A stretch of DNA of 64,000 nucleotides from Mycolicibacterium sp. CH28 (GCF_004745805.1 NZ_SRLQ01000023.1:25408-89407); one strand, 5' to 3'; positions 1 through 9,843 are shown, counted from the stretch's first letter. The notes: generated by a model from the letters alone, not told the origin. A program made the numbers and translations.

Positions 1-50
1 GCCGAGGGCCTGGATCCGATCGGGTAGCGGGTGGGTGGCCCGAGGGGTAT

Positions 51-73
51 ATAGTGAACAGAGTGTTCACTAT
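51..73. promoter_or_regulatory. Perfect palindromic operator for the MFS/TetR unit
   Basis: Two 10-base arms, ATAGTGAACA and TGTTCACTAT, are exact reverse complements separated by GAG. The palindrome ends just before the possible start codons of the MFS gene. Its length and symmetry are typical of a TetR dimer site, and a TetR gene follows the transporter. Inference: autoregulated exporter-regulator unit; it does not match the KstR consensus. Confidence 0.75.
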
Positions 74-94
74 TGATGTGTGCGGACCGCTCCG

Positions 95-1360
95 ATGACC
101 ATCGACGCGGCACCCCTGCGGTCGCCGATTCAGGGCAAGGCCACTGCGCCTCACGCGTGGCGGCGAGCCGCCGCTGCGACCTTCGCCATCGCCTGGGGCG
201 GAAACGAATTCACTCCGTTGCTGGTGATGTACCGACAGTCCGAGGGCTTGTCGGCGATCACCGTCGACATGCTGCTGTTTGCCTACGTGCTGGGCATCGT
301 GCCCGCCCTCCTGATTGGGGGGCCGCTGTCCGACCGGTTGGGCCGGAGACCGCTGATGCTGCCGGCGCCGGCGCTGGCAGCGGCCGGCTCACTGGTATTG
401 GCGCTCGGCACCACCTCCGTTCCGTTGCTGATCGCCGGCCGGGTGCTCAGCGGTGTCGCGCTGGGCTTGGCGATGGCGGTCGGCGGCAGCTGGATCAAGG
501 AACTCTCCTCGGCACCCTGGGGTGACGATCGCGGCGGTATCCGCCGCGCGGCGATGAGCCTGACCGCCGGTTTCGGTGCCGGCGCCGGGGTGGCCGGCGT
601 GCTCGCACAATGGGCCCCATGGCCCGGTGTCCTGCCCTACGCGGTCAACATCGTGCTCTCGTTGGTGGCGGCCGGAGCCCTGCTCCGGGCGCCGGAGACC
701 CGCAGCGCGCGTGACGACGGTCGCTCACTGCGCGCCGACCTCACCATCCCCTCGGCTGGGCACCGGCGGTTCCTGTTCGTCGTCGCCCCGCTCGCGCCGT
801 GGGTGTTCGGCGCGGCCGCGTCCGCCTACGCCGTGCTGCCCGCGCTGATGACCGATCACGTGAGCCGTGCGCCGGTGGCGTTCTCCGCGCTGCTGTGTGT
901 GGTGACCCTCGGCTGCGGCTTCCTCGCCCAAACGCTCGGCCGCCGGATCGACGACGGCGACGGCGTGCGCGCTGTCGTGGTCGCGCTGATTTTCGTGGTG
1001 GCCGGGATGGCTCTGGCGGCGCTGGCCGCAACGCGCCTGAGCGTGTGGACGGCGGTGCCGGCAGCGGCCCTGCTGGGCTGCGGGTATGGCCTGGCGCTGG
1101 TGGCCGGCCTCCAGCAGGTGCAACGCATCGCCGGACCCGACGACCTGGCCGGCCTGACAGCGGTGTTCTACGGCATCAGCTACCTGGGGTTCGGCGTTCC
1201 CGTCGTCCTCGCCCTTGGATCCCAGGCTCTTCCCGCGGTGCTCACCTACCCGGCGATGTTCGGCCTGGGTGCGATCGCCGCGCTGTTGTGTCTGGGGGTC
1301 GTGATCGCCGGACATCGGGCCCACCGACCAGCCGCGGCGGTGCCCCCGGCATCCCTATGA
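95..1360 (+). CDS. MFS transporter, probable drug/small-molecule exporter
   Basis: A protein of about 421 residues with roughly twelve hydrophobic segments. The loop between helices 2 and 3 carries GGPLSDRLGRRPL, the classic MFS signature, near residues 75-87. An in-frame GTG at 80 would add five residues; ATG 95 is preferred, but neither start has a clear Shine-Dalgarno. The gene lies directly behind the palindrome at 51-73 and is followed seven bases later by a TetR regulator on the same strand. That layout suggests a ligand-inducible efflux pump. The substrate cannot be read from sequence. Confidence 0.85.
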   Translation: MTIDAAPLRSPIQGKATAPHAWRRAAAATFAIAWGGNEFTPLLVMYRQSEGLSAITVDMLLFAYVLGIVPALLIGGPLSDRLGRRPLMLPAPALAAAGSLVLALGTTSVPLLIAGRVLSGVALGLAMAVGGSWIKELSSAPWGDDRGGIRRAAMSLTAGFGAGAGVAGVLAQWAPWPGVLPYAVNIVLSLVAAGALLRAPETRSARDDGRSLRADLTIPSAGHRRFLFVVAPLAPWVFGAAASAYAVLPALMTDHVSRAPVAFSALLCVVTLGCGFLAQTLGRRIDDGDGVRAVVVALIFVVAGMALAALAATRLSVWTAVPAAALLGCGYGLALVAGLQQVQRIAGPDDLAGLTAVFYGISYLGFGVPVVLALGSQALPAVLTYPAMFGLGAIAALLCLGVVIAGHRAHRPAAAVPPASL

Positions 1361-1367
1361 TCAGCGA

Positions 1368-1961
1368 GTGGTCGGCGATCAGGGGACGGCGAAGCGCGGC
1401 AGGCCGCGCAGCCCCCAGGTCCGTGCCGCCGTGGTGCGGGCGGCCGTCGAGCTGGCCCTTGATGGCGGACCCGGCGCGGCCACCGTCGACGCGATCGCCA
1501 AGCATGCGGGTGTCAGCCGCACCACGATTTACAAGTGGTGGCCTTCGAGTGCCGCGATCGTCCTGGAGGGGCTGCTGGATTCGGTGCACGCCTCGATCGT
1601 GCGACCGCCGGGCAGTAGTTCCCCGGCCGCGCTGCACCACCACGTCCGCGAGCTGAACCGCATTCTGGCCGAACCCCGGACCGGGCCGCTGCTGCGCAAC
1701 GTCATCGCCGCGGCGGCCTCGGATCAGGCGATCACCCGTGCGGTGATCGACCAGTGGATCGCGCCGCGCCGGGAGGCCGTGGCCGAGATTCTGCGCCAGG
1801 CCGTGGCGGCCGGCGAACTACCCGGCAGCACCGACATCGAGGTGGCCGTCGACGCACTGGTGTCCCCGCCGTACTACCGCCTCACCCTGGGCATGCCACC
1901 CCTCGACGACGCTGCCGCCGGCCGCCTCACCGAGACGGTGTGGCGCGGGCTGATCGAATGA
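1368..1961 (+). CDS. TetR/AcrR family transcriptional regulator
   Basis: 197 residues from GTG 1368. The N-terminal helix-turn-helix (about residues 35-60) reads AIAKHAGVSRTTIYKWW, the TetR signature with the usual Y-K-W recognition helix, preceded by a basic stretch (KRGRPRS). The C-terminal ligand domain is hydrophobic and proline-rich, like the TetR_C_11/16 types. It is almost certainly co-transcribed with the MFS gene (7 bp gap) and probably represses it through the palindrome at 51-73. Its stop lies one base from the convergent SnoaL-like gene. Confidence 0.88.
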   Translation: MVGDQGTAKRGRPRSPQVRAAVVRAAVELALDGGPGAATVDAIAKHAGVSRTTIYKWWPSSAAIVLEGLLDSVHASIVRPPGSSSPAALHHHVRELNRILAEPRTGPLLRNVIAAAASDQAITRAVIDQWIAPRREAVAEILRQAVAAGELPGSTDIEVAVDALVSPPYYRLTLGMPPLDDAAAGRLTETVWRGLIE

Positions 1962-1962
1962 G

Positions 1963-2364
1963 TCAGATCGGCCGGGCGCTGGCCGTGGCCTTGTCGAGCT
2001 CCCAGTAGGCACGCAGCGCAACGATTTTGCCCTGATCGTCGACCCGATAGGTGAACACGCCCTCGGCGATCACCCGGTAGCCGCTGGACTCGATCACGAT
2101 GTGACCGACGTTGGCTTCCTCGTTGCCGCACTGATAGGTCTGCTCGAAATTGAACGTCAATGTGCTCGGCGCGATCGCCATGTCGTAGAACTTTGCGATC
2201 GCTTCCTTGCCGCGGTGGCCTTTGCCCTCCGGATCGAAATGCGAAGGGCCGATAGGGTCTTCGATAATCGCGTCGTCGGCGAACACCGCTAGCCACGCTT
2301 CTTTGTCATGAGCCATCGCCGCTTCGCGAGACCGGCGTCCCGCCTCGTGCGCCGGCGTACTCAT
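1963..2364 (-). CDS. SnoaL/KSI-like (NTF2 fold) protein
   Basis: 133 residues from ATG 2364, preceded by an AGGTAACAGGG purine stretch. The NTF2-fold pattern is visible: an acidic IEDPIG motif in the position of the ketosteroid isomerase base, then HRGKEAIAKFYD, then GVFTYRVDDQGKI. The gene at 50627-51061 is a clear paralogue (shared IEDPIG, RGKEA, GVFTYRVD). It is the last gene of the KstR-controlled run DUF35-ltp4-ltp3-LLM, which suggests a small steroid isomerase or hydratase role. The substrate is not known. Confidence 0.8.
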   Translation of the reverse strand: MSTPAHEAGRRSREAAMAHDKEAWLAVFADDAIIEDPIGPSHFDPEGKGHRGKEAIAKFYDMAIAPSTLTFNFEQTYQCGNEEANVGHIVIESSGYRVIAEGVFTYRVDDQGKIVALRAYWELDKATASARPI

Positions 2365-2420
2365 CACCCTGTTACCTCGCTCGCTCCGGTCCTCGCTGCG
2401 ATCCTCACTCACTCCCACCG
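2365..2420. repeat. Short degenerate GAGCGAG/GAGGAYCG repeat in the LLM-SnoaL spacer
   Basis: On the minus strand this 56 bp spacer reads as near-repeats of GAGGATCGCAGCGAGG and GGACCGGAGCGAGCGAGG. It resembles the GAGCGNAGCGA-type repeats at 4488-4599 and inside cyp51. No independent coding signal is seen. Confidence 0.35.
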
Positions 2421-3304
2421 TCAGTCCTGCCAGCCGGAATGGATGTAGGTATCGGCGAATCGCTTCATCGCGTCCAGCTTCTTGTCCAGCGGGGCGTCGA
2501 AGCCAAGACCTTCGAATACCCACGGAATTCCGATGTAGTCGGTGACGCCCGCAGCTACCAGGTCACGGTGGCCGTCGACGCCGAACTTGTCGATGCAGAC
2601 GGCCTGGTATTCGAAGGGATCGTCGCCGCGGCCGGCCTCGGCCAGCATCGTCTTGAGTTGGAGGATCGTTTCGGCCAACTGGTCGCACGTCATCATCGCG
2701 CTGGTCCAGCCACTACCGACCCGAACGGCACGTTTGAGCGCGACATCGGTGTGGCCGCCGACGTAGAACGGCACCGGCTTCGACGGCGCCGGACTCATCT
2801 GCAGCCGGTCAAAATCGTAGAACTCGCCGTGGAACTCGACCATGCCGCCGGCGAGCACGAGTTTGATGACGTCGATCATCTCGTCGACGCGCTTACCCCG
2901 CTTCGCGAAGGGCACCCCGCACCACTCGAATTCCTCCGGTGCCCAGCCGATCCCCACTCCGAAACCGAACCGGTTGTTGGTCAGGTTCGCCACCGACCCC
3001 ACCTGGCGGGCGAGCAGCAGCGGGTTTCGCGAACCGAGCTTCATCACGTTGGTGTAGAACCGCAGCTTCGTCGTCACCGCGCCCAAGGCGCCCGCGAGGA
3101 TCAGCGGATCGACCCAGGGCGAGTTCTCATCGAACATCCGCTTGCCGTCAGCGGTGTAGGGATAGTCGACGGACTGCTTCTCGAAGTAAAATATCGAGTC
3201 CGGCAACGCGATGTTGTCGAAGCCGAGTTCCTCTGCCGCCTTGGCGATTTCGATGAGCTGGTCAAGCGGGCTGAACGCGATGCTGACCGTGTACTGCATC
3301 GTCG

Positions 3305-3308
<4 letters not shown>
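2421..3308 (-). CDS. LLM-class F420-dependent oxidoreductase
   Basis: 295 residues starting at GTG 3308, with an alternative ATG three codons in. The luciferase-like fold is evident: AEELGFDNIALPDSIF near residues 26-41, then NNRFGFGVGIGWAPEEFEWCGVPFAKRGKRVDE and a C-terminal TIM-barrel segment. The start overlaps the ltp3 stop as GTGA, so the two genes are translationally coupled. Family knowledge points to F420H2- or flavin-dependent redox chemistry; the steroid context suggests reduction of a steroid-CoA or ring enone. This is distinct from the Rv3520c-like LLM gene at 6739. Confidence 0.85.
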
Positions 3309-4483
<1,175 letters not shown>

Positions 4484-4487
4484 CTAC

Positions 4488-4599
4488 GCCACTCCTCCTC
4501 ATCGCTCGTGCCTCGCTCTGCATCGTCATCGGCGGGGCCGTCTGTGCGCCATTCCTCCTCATCGCTCGTGTCTCGCTCTGCATCGTCATCGGCGCGGCC
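4488..4599. repeat. Two tandem MIRU-like units, 60 bp period, between ltp4 and ltp3
   Basis: Positions 4488-4540 and 4548-4599 are near-identical copies (offset exactly 60 bp). On the minus strand each reads GATGACGATGCAGAGCG, a short variable part, then GATGAGGAGG. This is the core of mycobacterial interspersed repetitive units as I remember them. Read through, each unit encodes ADDDAER-SDEEEW-type peptides. The copy nearest ltp3 supplies its GAGGAGGAG ribosome-binding site. A tandem MIRU-type insertion inside an operon is typical of this repeat class. Confidence 0.65.
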
Positions 4600-4600
4600 A

Positions 4601-5665
4601 TCAGTTCTTGCCCTCCAAGACCGCCACGATGTTCTGTTGCAGCGCAGGCCCGCTCGTGGCGTGTGCCAGCACCCGCTGGGCGGAGCCGTCGAAGATGTGC
4701 CGAGCGGCGAAGCCGATGCGTTCCAAGCCGGCCGAGAACATCGGATTGGCCGCCAGGGCACCGCCGGACGGGTTCACCGTGGTCGACGGCTTCAGGCCGA
4801 TCGCCTCGGTCAGGATCAGCTGCTGATGGGTGAACGGGGCGGAGATCTCGGCCACCTCGATGGAGCCGACGTCACCGTTGGCCGCCACCCTGGCCGAAGC
4901 CGCTGTCGACGGCGAAGTGGTGAGGTCGCGCGCACCCAGCACCGGTGTCTCGATGCGGTGCTCGAAACCGGTTATCCAGGCTGGTCTTTCGCGCAATTCG
5001 CGGGCTCGGTCACCGGCTGCGAGCACAATCGCCGAGGCGCCGTCGGTGATCGGGGCGATGTCGTGGCGGCGCAGCGGATCGGCGAAGAACGGCCGGGACA
5101 GGAGCTCGTCGATGCTGGTGGCCGGCTTCTCGGAGTCGACGCGTTCGGAGTTCGCGAAGACGTCGAGCGCCACCTGTGCCATCTGTTCCTGGGTCCACTT
5201 GCCCGCATCCAGCCCGAGGCGGGCCTGCAGGCCGGCGATCGAGACGGAGTCCGGCCACAGCGGCGCGACGGTGTACGGGTCGGTCTGCATGGCCAACACC
5301 CGCCGCAGCGTGCCGGCCGAAGACTTGCCGAAACCGTAGACCAGCGCGGTGTCGATCTCGCCGGTGAGCAGCTTGATATAGGCCTCGTAGAGCGCCCACG
5401 CGCCGTCCATCTCGACGTGGGACTCGTTGATCGGCGGCACTGCGCCGATCGAGTCGATCGCCGAGATGAACGAGAATGCCCGTCCGGCCAGGTAATCCGA
5501 CGATCCCGAGCACCAGAACCCGATGTCGCGCTGATTGATGCCGAGTTCGGCATACAGCTCGGCAAAACACGGCATCAACATCTCGACGCCGTTGGTGGTG
5601 CCGTCGGTGCGGCGGACGTGCGGTGCGTGCGCAAAGCCGACCACCGCGATATCGCGAGAACTCAT
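4601..5665 (-). CDS. ltp4: Thiolase-fold lipid-transfer protein Ltp4, probable steroid-CoA retro-aldolase
   Basis: 354 residues from ATG 5665, matching the recalled length of Rv3522. The N-terminus IAVVGFAHAPHVRR and GTTNGVEML identify the Ltp4 branch. As in Ltp3, the catalytic cysteine position is replaced (MDGAWALYEAY), and the second site reads GGALAANPMFSAG rather than GHP. This supports carbon-carbon lyase activity instead of thiolysis. It sits 16 bp downstream of the DUF35 gene and upstream of ltp3; thiolase-fold plus DUF35 pairs form the known steroid aldolase complexes. It should act late in side-chain shortening in the cytoplasm. Confidence 0.9.
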   Translation of the reverse strand: MSSRDIAVVGFAHAPHVRRTDGTTNGVEMLMPCFAELYAELGINQRDIGFWCSGSSDYLAGRAFSFISAIDSIGAVPPINESHVEMDGAWALYEAYIKLLTGEIDTALVYGFGKSSAGTLRRVLAMQTDPYTVAPLWPDSVSIAGLQARLGLDAGKWTQEQMAQVALDVFANSERVDSEKPATSIDELLSRPFFADPLRRHDIAPITDGASAIVLAAGDRARELRERPAWITGFEHRIETPVLGARDLTTSPSTAASARVAANGDVGSIEVAEISAPFTHQQLILTEAIGLKPSTTVNPSGGALAANPMFSAGLERIGFAARHIFDGSAQRVLAHATSGPALQQNIVAVLEGKN

Positions 5666-5681
5666 ACTGCCCTCAACCTCT

Positions 5682-6680
5682 TTACAGGTGGTGCTTGTAG
5701 CTGGCGTAGTCGGCGTCCGGTTCGCCGGTGGGCCGGAAGTATTCGATGTTGTCGATGCCGTAGTCGCGTTCGGCCGCCGGCTTCCACACCGCCTCCACCC
5801 GCATGCCCATCCGGACCTCGGAGACGTCGATCTCCTGGATGAGATGCAGGAACGGAATATCGGCACCGTCCAGCAGGACGTATGCCGCGACGTAGGGCGG
5901 TTTGATCTTCTGCCCGGCGAACGGGATGTTGATGATCGCGAACGTGGTCACCGTGCCCTTGTCGGGTAGCTCGACGAAGTTGTCCAGCGCCTTGCCGGTG
6001 GCCGGATCGGCTTCCCGCGCCGGGAAATACACCTTGCCGGTTGCCCCGGTGCGCGCGCCGAGCAGCTTGCCTTCTCGCAACGCGCGTAGATAGGCGCTTT
6101 CGGGAAGCGATGCGGCGTGCTCGATTTCGACCTCGATCGGCGTGACGATCATCGAGACGGGTTCGAGGTCATCGCTCGACTCGGCCACCGGCTCCGCGGC
6201 GTCGCCGAGGGCGAAGTAGGCGATGTCATGGATCGAGCCGACGGTCTCGTCGGCCCAGTGCGCATGCACCCGGTCGCCGGACTTGATGCCGGACGAACCG
6301 GCAGCTCCGACGTCGACGGCGTGCAGCAACGCGGTGTCGGCGCCGTCAAGTTTGATCAGCGCCCAGGCGAACGGGCGGTCCAGCGGCTGACCGGTCAGCG
6401 GCTCAGCCTGCCAACTCCAGGACACGACGGTACCGACGCTTGCCACCGGTACGATCTCGGTCAACTGTTCATAAGTGACTGGATCGTATTCGGCGGGCGG
6501 AACGAGTACTCGCCCGTCGGAGCCGCGGGAGCCGACAACGCGGCGTTCGCGCAACGCTGTGAAGAAGGCGCCGAGTGTCGGTCCGACTGAACGGGTGTAG
6601 TCGAACGACAGTTTCAGCGGCGCCGAGAGGGGCGGTTCGTGGGAATCGATCAAGGCCGGGCGGCTTTGGCTGGCTGTCAC
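5682..6680 (-). CDS. Tandem DUF35/OB-fold protein, partner of Ltp aldolases (Rv3521-like)
   Basis: About 332 residues from GTG 6680; an internal start giving about 303 residues is possible. Two copies of a DUF35-like OB fold are visible, each opening with a helix of the form FFTALRERRVVGSR or YLRALREGKLLGAR and closing with a beta segment containing LLHAVDV or FLHLIQEIDV. Canonical DUF35 proteins carry a cysteine zinc ribbon; this one has no cysteine in either copy. It is the first gene of the ltp4-ltp3-LLM-SnoaL operon. The KstR box at 6690-6703 sits nine bases before GTG 6680, which suggests a short or absent leader. Confidence 0.85.
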   Translation of the reverse strand: MTASQSRPALIDSHEPPLSAPLKLSFDYTRSVGPTLGAFFTALRERRVVGSRGSDGRVLVPPAEYDPVTYEQLTEIVPVASVGTVVSWSWQAEPLTGQPLDRPFAWALIKLDGADTALLHAVDVGAAGSSGIKSGDRVHAHWADETVGSIHDIAYFALGDAAEPVAESSDDLEPVSMIVTPIEVEIEHAASLPESAYLRALREGKLLGARTGATGKVYFPAREADPATGKALDNFVELPDKGTVTTFAIINIPFAGQKIKPPYVAAYVLLDGADIPFLHLIQEIDVSEVRMGMRVEAVWKPAAERDYGIDNIEYFRPTGEPDADYASYKHHL

Positions 6681-6689
6681 GGCTTCGAG

Positions 6690-6703
6690 TAGAACAGGTT
6701 CTA
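6690..6703. promoter_or_regulatory. KstR operator between the divergent DUF35 and LLM genes
   Basis: TAGAACAGGTTCTA is a perfect 14 bp match to the KstR consensus TnnAACnnGTTnnA, with full TAGAAC/GTTCTA symmetry. It lies between the divergent starts at 6680 (minus) and 6739 (plus), so one repressor dimer should control both. KstR is the TetR-type cholesterol-catabolism repressor relieved by steroid-CoA thioesters. Confidence 0.9.
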
Positions 6704-6738
6704 AGAATCGTGGCAAGGACCGGGTCTCGGTCAGAAGG

Positions 6739-7779
6739 GTGGCAGCGATGAAGCTGGGACTGCAACTGGGATATTGGGGTGCGCAACCACCGACCAACCA
6801 TGCTGAGCTGGTGGCCACGGCCGAGGAGGCCGGCTTCGACACGGTGTTCACCGCCGAGGCGTGGGGTTCGGATGCCTTCACACCGCTGGCCTGGTGGGGC
6901 CGCGAAACCACCCGGATGCGGCTGGGCACCTCGGTGGTGCAGCTTTCGGCGCGTACCCCGACGGCGTGCGCGATGGCCTCGCTGACCCTGGACCACCTCT
7001 CCGGTGGCCGGCACATCCTGGGACTCGGGGTGTCCGGACCGCAGGTCGTGGAGGGCTGGTACGGGCAGAAATTCCCCAAGCCGCTGGCCCGCACCCGCGA
7101 GTACATCGACATCATCCGGCAGGTCTGGGCCCGGCAGGCGCCGGTTACCAGCGCCGGGCCGCACTACCCGCTGCCGCTGACCGGTGAGGGAACCACCGGC
7201 CTGGGCAAACCGCTCAAGCCGATCGTGCATCCGCTGCGCGCCGACATCCCGATCATGCTCGGCGCCGAGGGACCCAAGAACGTCGCGCTGGCCGCCGAGA
7301 TCTGCGACGGCTGGCTGCCGATCTTCTACTCCCCGCGCCTGGCCCCGATGTACAACGAATGGCTCGACGAAGGTTTCGCCCGCCCGGGCGCGCGGCGCAG
7401 CCGGGAGGACTTCGAGATCTGCGCGACCGCGCAGGTCGTGGTCACCGATGACCGGGCCTCGATCATGGATCTGATCAAGCCGCACCTGGCCCTCTACATG
7501 GGCGGAATGGGTGCCGAGGACACCAACTTTCACGCCGATGTCTACCGGCGGATGGGCTATGCCGAGGTCGTTGACGAAGTCACCAGGTTGTTCCGCTCCG
7601 ACCGCAAGGACGACGCCGCCAAGGCCGTTCCCGACGAACTCGTCGACGACTCCGCGATCGTCGGCGACATCGACTACGTCCGCAAACAGATCGTCGCCTG
7701 GGAAGCCGCCGGCGTCACCATGATGGTGATCGGCGCCCGCACCCCCGAACAGATCCACGAGGCCGCCGCCCTCTTGTAG
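6739..7779 (+). CDS. LLM-class F420-dependent oxidoreductase (Rv3520c-like)
   Basis: 346 residues from GTG 6739, or 343 from ATG 6748; an AGAAGG lies upstream. The opening KLGLQLGYWGAQPP, the segment GFDTVFTAEAWGSD and the phosphate-binding ILGLGVSGPQVVEGWYG mark the F420-binding luciferase-like subgroup. It corresponds to Rv3520c in the KstR regulon and is transcribed away from the DUF35 gene across the shared KstR box. The expected role is reduction or oxidation of a steroid intermediate with F420. The precise substrate is unknown. Confidence 0.87.
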   Translation: MAAMKLGLQLGYWGAQPPTNHAELVATAEEAGFDTVFTAEAWGSDAFTPLAWWGRETTRMRLGTSVVQLSARTPTACAMASLTLDHLSGGRHILGLGVSGPQVVEGWYGQKFPKPLARTREYIDIIRQVWARQAPVTSAGPHYPLPLTGEGTTGLGKPLKPIVHPLRADIPIMLGAEGPKNVALAAEICDGWLPIFYSPRLAPMYNEWLDEGFARPGARRSREDFEICATAQVVVTDDRASIMDLIKPHLALYMGGMGAEDTNFHADVYRRMGYAEVVDEVTRLFRSDRKDDAAKAVPDELVDDSAIVGDIDYVRKQIVAWEAAGVTMMVIGARTPEQIHEAAALL

Positions 7780-7837
7780 ACACTTCTTGCGAGTTGTCTA
7801 GCTGGGGATCTACATTGACCGGATGATGACCGGCCGC

Positions 7838-8557
7838 TCAACTGAGGATGGTTGCGTCACCGAAGACCATCGCGACGTTGGTCACCGACGTGGCCAACAT
7901 CGCCCGCTTGGGCAGATCCAGCGACGCCAGCTCCTTGGCGTAGGGGTGGTCGCCGAGCGTGAGCCGGACCCCTGCCGGCCGCATCCGCAGCCCGGAGTTG
8001 GTCATCTCCGAGTGCACTTCCCGCAACGTGCCGTTGTTGGAGGTGTAGGACGTCAACGCCTGGGAGCGATGGCGAAACGACGGAATCGGCAGGCCGCGGC
8101 TGAACTCCATTGCGGCGATCAGCGACCCTCCCTCGCTGACCTCGAAGGAGAACGGGTTGGCGTCCCGCACCTTGAACTCGGCCATGATCTTCGGGTAGCC
8201 CCAAATCGTCCGGCCTGCTTCCAAAGTGAAGGACTGGTCGACCGGCAGGTGGTGGATGAACGCCGCGGCATCGCCGAGGGCCTTGAGGCCATGCGCGTTC
8301 GAGCCGGGCGGGTTGACCATCACGCTTGTGCCGAACTCGTGGTACTTGCCCAGGTCGCCGTCGATGTAGCGGGCGAGCATCAGGTTCACCATCGCGCGGC
8401 CGGGGCGGAACTGACAGACCTGAAGCCCGCTGTAGTCGATGAGCTTCTGGGCGGCTTCGGCAGGCACCGAGAACATCGCATTGTGGACGTCGGCCTTGCG
8501 AACCCGTACCGGCATGGTGAGCACTGTGCCAGCAATGGTGTGCTGCGAATTAGACAT
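7838..8557 (-). CDS. Acetoacetate decarboxylase-fold protein (Rv3519-like)
   Basis: 239 residues. The acetoacetate decarboxylase fold is visible, and the GRTIWGYPKIMAEF segment contains the lysine that forms the Schiff base in true decarboxylases. A second conserved stretch is NLMLARYIDGDLGKYHEFGTS in the N-terminal half. It diverges from cyp142 across a 45 bp spacer with no KstR box seen. Rv3519 holds the same position beside cyp142. Retention of the lysine allows decarboxylase, aldolase or dehydratase chemistry; the steroid substrate is not established. Confidence 0.85.
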   Translation of the reverse strand: MSNSQHTIAGTVLTMPVRVRKADVHNAMFSVPAEAAQKLIDYSGLQVCQFRPGRAMVNLMLARYIDGDLGKYHEFGTSVMVNPPGSNAHGLKALGDAAAFIHHLPVDQSFTLEAGRTIWGYPKIMAEFKVRDANPFSFEVSEGGSLIAAMEFSRGLPIPSFRHRSQALTSYTSNNGTLREVHSEMTNSGLRMRPAGVRLTLGDHPYAKELASLDLPKRAMLATSVTNVAMVFGDATILS

Positions 8558-8602
8558 GCGGCCACTGTAATCCGCTCAGACGGCGATTGTGGAGGTAACT
8601 AA

Positions 8603-9814
8603 ATGACGGGCACTTTGGCGACGACGAAGCCGGATGTCGACCTGACCGACGGCAGGTTCTATGCCGACGGAGCCGCGCGCGAGGTGTACCGCTGGATGCG
8701 GGCCAACGAGCCAGTGTTCCGTGACCGCAACGGCTTGGCAGCCGCCGCGACGTACCAGGCGGTGATCGACGCAGAACGCGATCCCGAGACGTTCTCCAAC
8801 ACCGGTGGCATCCGCCCGGACCAGCCCGGCATGCCCTACATGATCGATATGGACGATCCCGGACATCTGTTGCGCCGCAAGCTCGTCAACGCCGGATTCA
8901 CCCGTAAGCGGGTGATGGACAAGGTCGCCGGGATCGACACCCTATGCGACACGTTGATCGACGCCGTCTGTGAGCGGGGGGAGTGTGACTTTGTCCGCGA
9001 CATCGCCGCTCCACTGCCGATGGCCGTCATCGGCGACATGCTCGGCGTGCTCCCCGAGGAGCGCGCCACATTGTTGAAGTGGTCCGACGACCTGGTCTGC
9101 GGGTTGAACTCCGCCGCCGACGCCGAGACGTTGCAGGCGGTGATGGACGCATTCGCAGGCTATTCCGCGTACGCCACCGAGACCATCGCCAAACGCCGGT
9201 CCGAGCCCACCGACGACTTGTTCTCGATCCTGGTCAACTCCGAGGTCGAAGGCCAGCGGATGACCGACGACGAGATCATCTTCGAGACACTGTTGATCCT
9301 GATCGGGGGTGACGAAACCACCCGCCACACCCTGTCCGGCGGCACCGAACAGCTTCTGCGCCACAATGATCAGTGGCGGCAGCTGGTAGCCGACCAGAGT
9401 CTGCTGCCCGGAGCGATCGAAGAGATGCTGCGCTGGACCTCGCCGGTGAAGAACATGGCCCGAACGGTGCTGCGTGACGTCGAGTTCCACGGCACTTCGC
9501 TGCACGAGGGCGAGAAGATGCTGCTGATGTTCGAGGCGGCCAACTTCGACGAGTCGGTGTTCGGCGATCCGGAGGACTTCCGCATCGACCGGAACCCGAA
9601 CAGCCACATGGCCTTCGGCTTCGGAACACACTTCTGCCTGGGTAATCAGCTGGCCCGACTCGAGTTGAACACCATGGTGCGCAAGCTGCTGGAGCGCCTG
9701 CCCGACTTGCGGCTTGCCGACGATACCGCCCTGCCGCTGCGGCCGGCCAACTTCGTCAGTGGCCTCGAGCAGATGCCGGTGATTTTCAGCCCAGCCAAGC
9801 CCGTCCTGGCCTAG
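8603..9814 (+). CDS. cyp142: Cytochrome P450 CYP142, sterol C26/C27 hydroxylase
   Basis: 403 residues from ATG 8603 with GGAGG about eight bases upstream. P450 landmarks in order: the I-helix GGDETTRHT (about residue 236), the ExxR of the K helix in IEEMLRW, and the heme-ligand loop FGFGTHFCLGNQ near the C-terminus. Neighbours (Rv3519-like, Rv3517-like, echA19) give the cyp142 locus order. CYP142 oxidises the terminal side-chain carbon of cholesterol and cholestenone, making the acid that FadD19-type ligases activate. It needs ferredoxin electrons; fdxD at 20111 is a candidate. Confidence 0.92.
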   Translation: MTGTLATTKPDVDLTDGRFYADGAAREVYRWMRANEPVFRDRNGLAAAATYQAVIDAERDPETFSNTGGIRPDQPGMPYMIDMDDPGHLLRRKLVNAGFTRKRVMDKVAGIDTLCDTLIDAVCERGECDFVRDIAAPLPMAVIGDMLGVLPEERATLLKWSDDLVCGLNSAADAETLQAVMDAFAGYSAYATETIAKRRSEPTDDLFSILVNSEVEGQRMTDDEIIFETLLILIGGDETTRHTLSGGTEQLLRHNDQWRQLVADQSLLPGAIEEMLRWTSPVKNMARTVLRDVEFHGTSLHEGEKMLLMFEAANFDESVFGDPEDFRIDRNPNSHMAFGFGTHFCLGNQLARLELNTMVRKLLERLPDLRLADDTALPLRPANFVSGLEQMPVIFSPAKPVLA

Positions 9815-9843
9815 GGGCTACTGGTCGCGCCGAGTGTGTGTCT

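Noticed and set aside
51..73. KstR box at the MFS promoter
   Set aside because: The palindrome has GAACA-GAG-TGTTC; spacing between AAC and GTT does not fit TnnAACnnGTTnnA.
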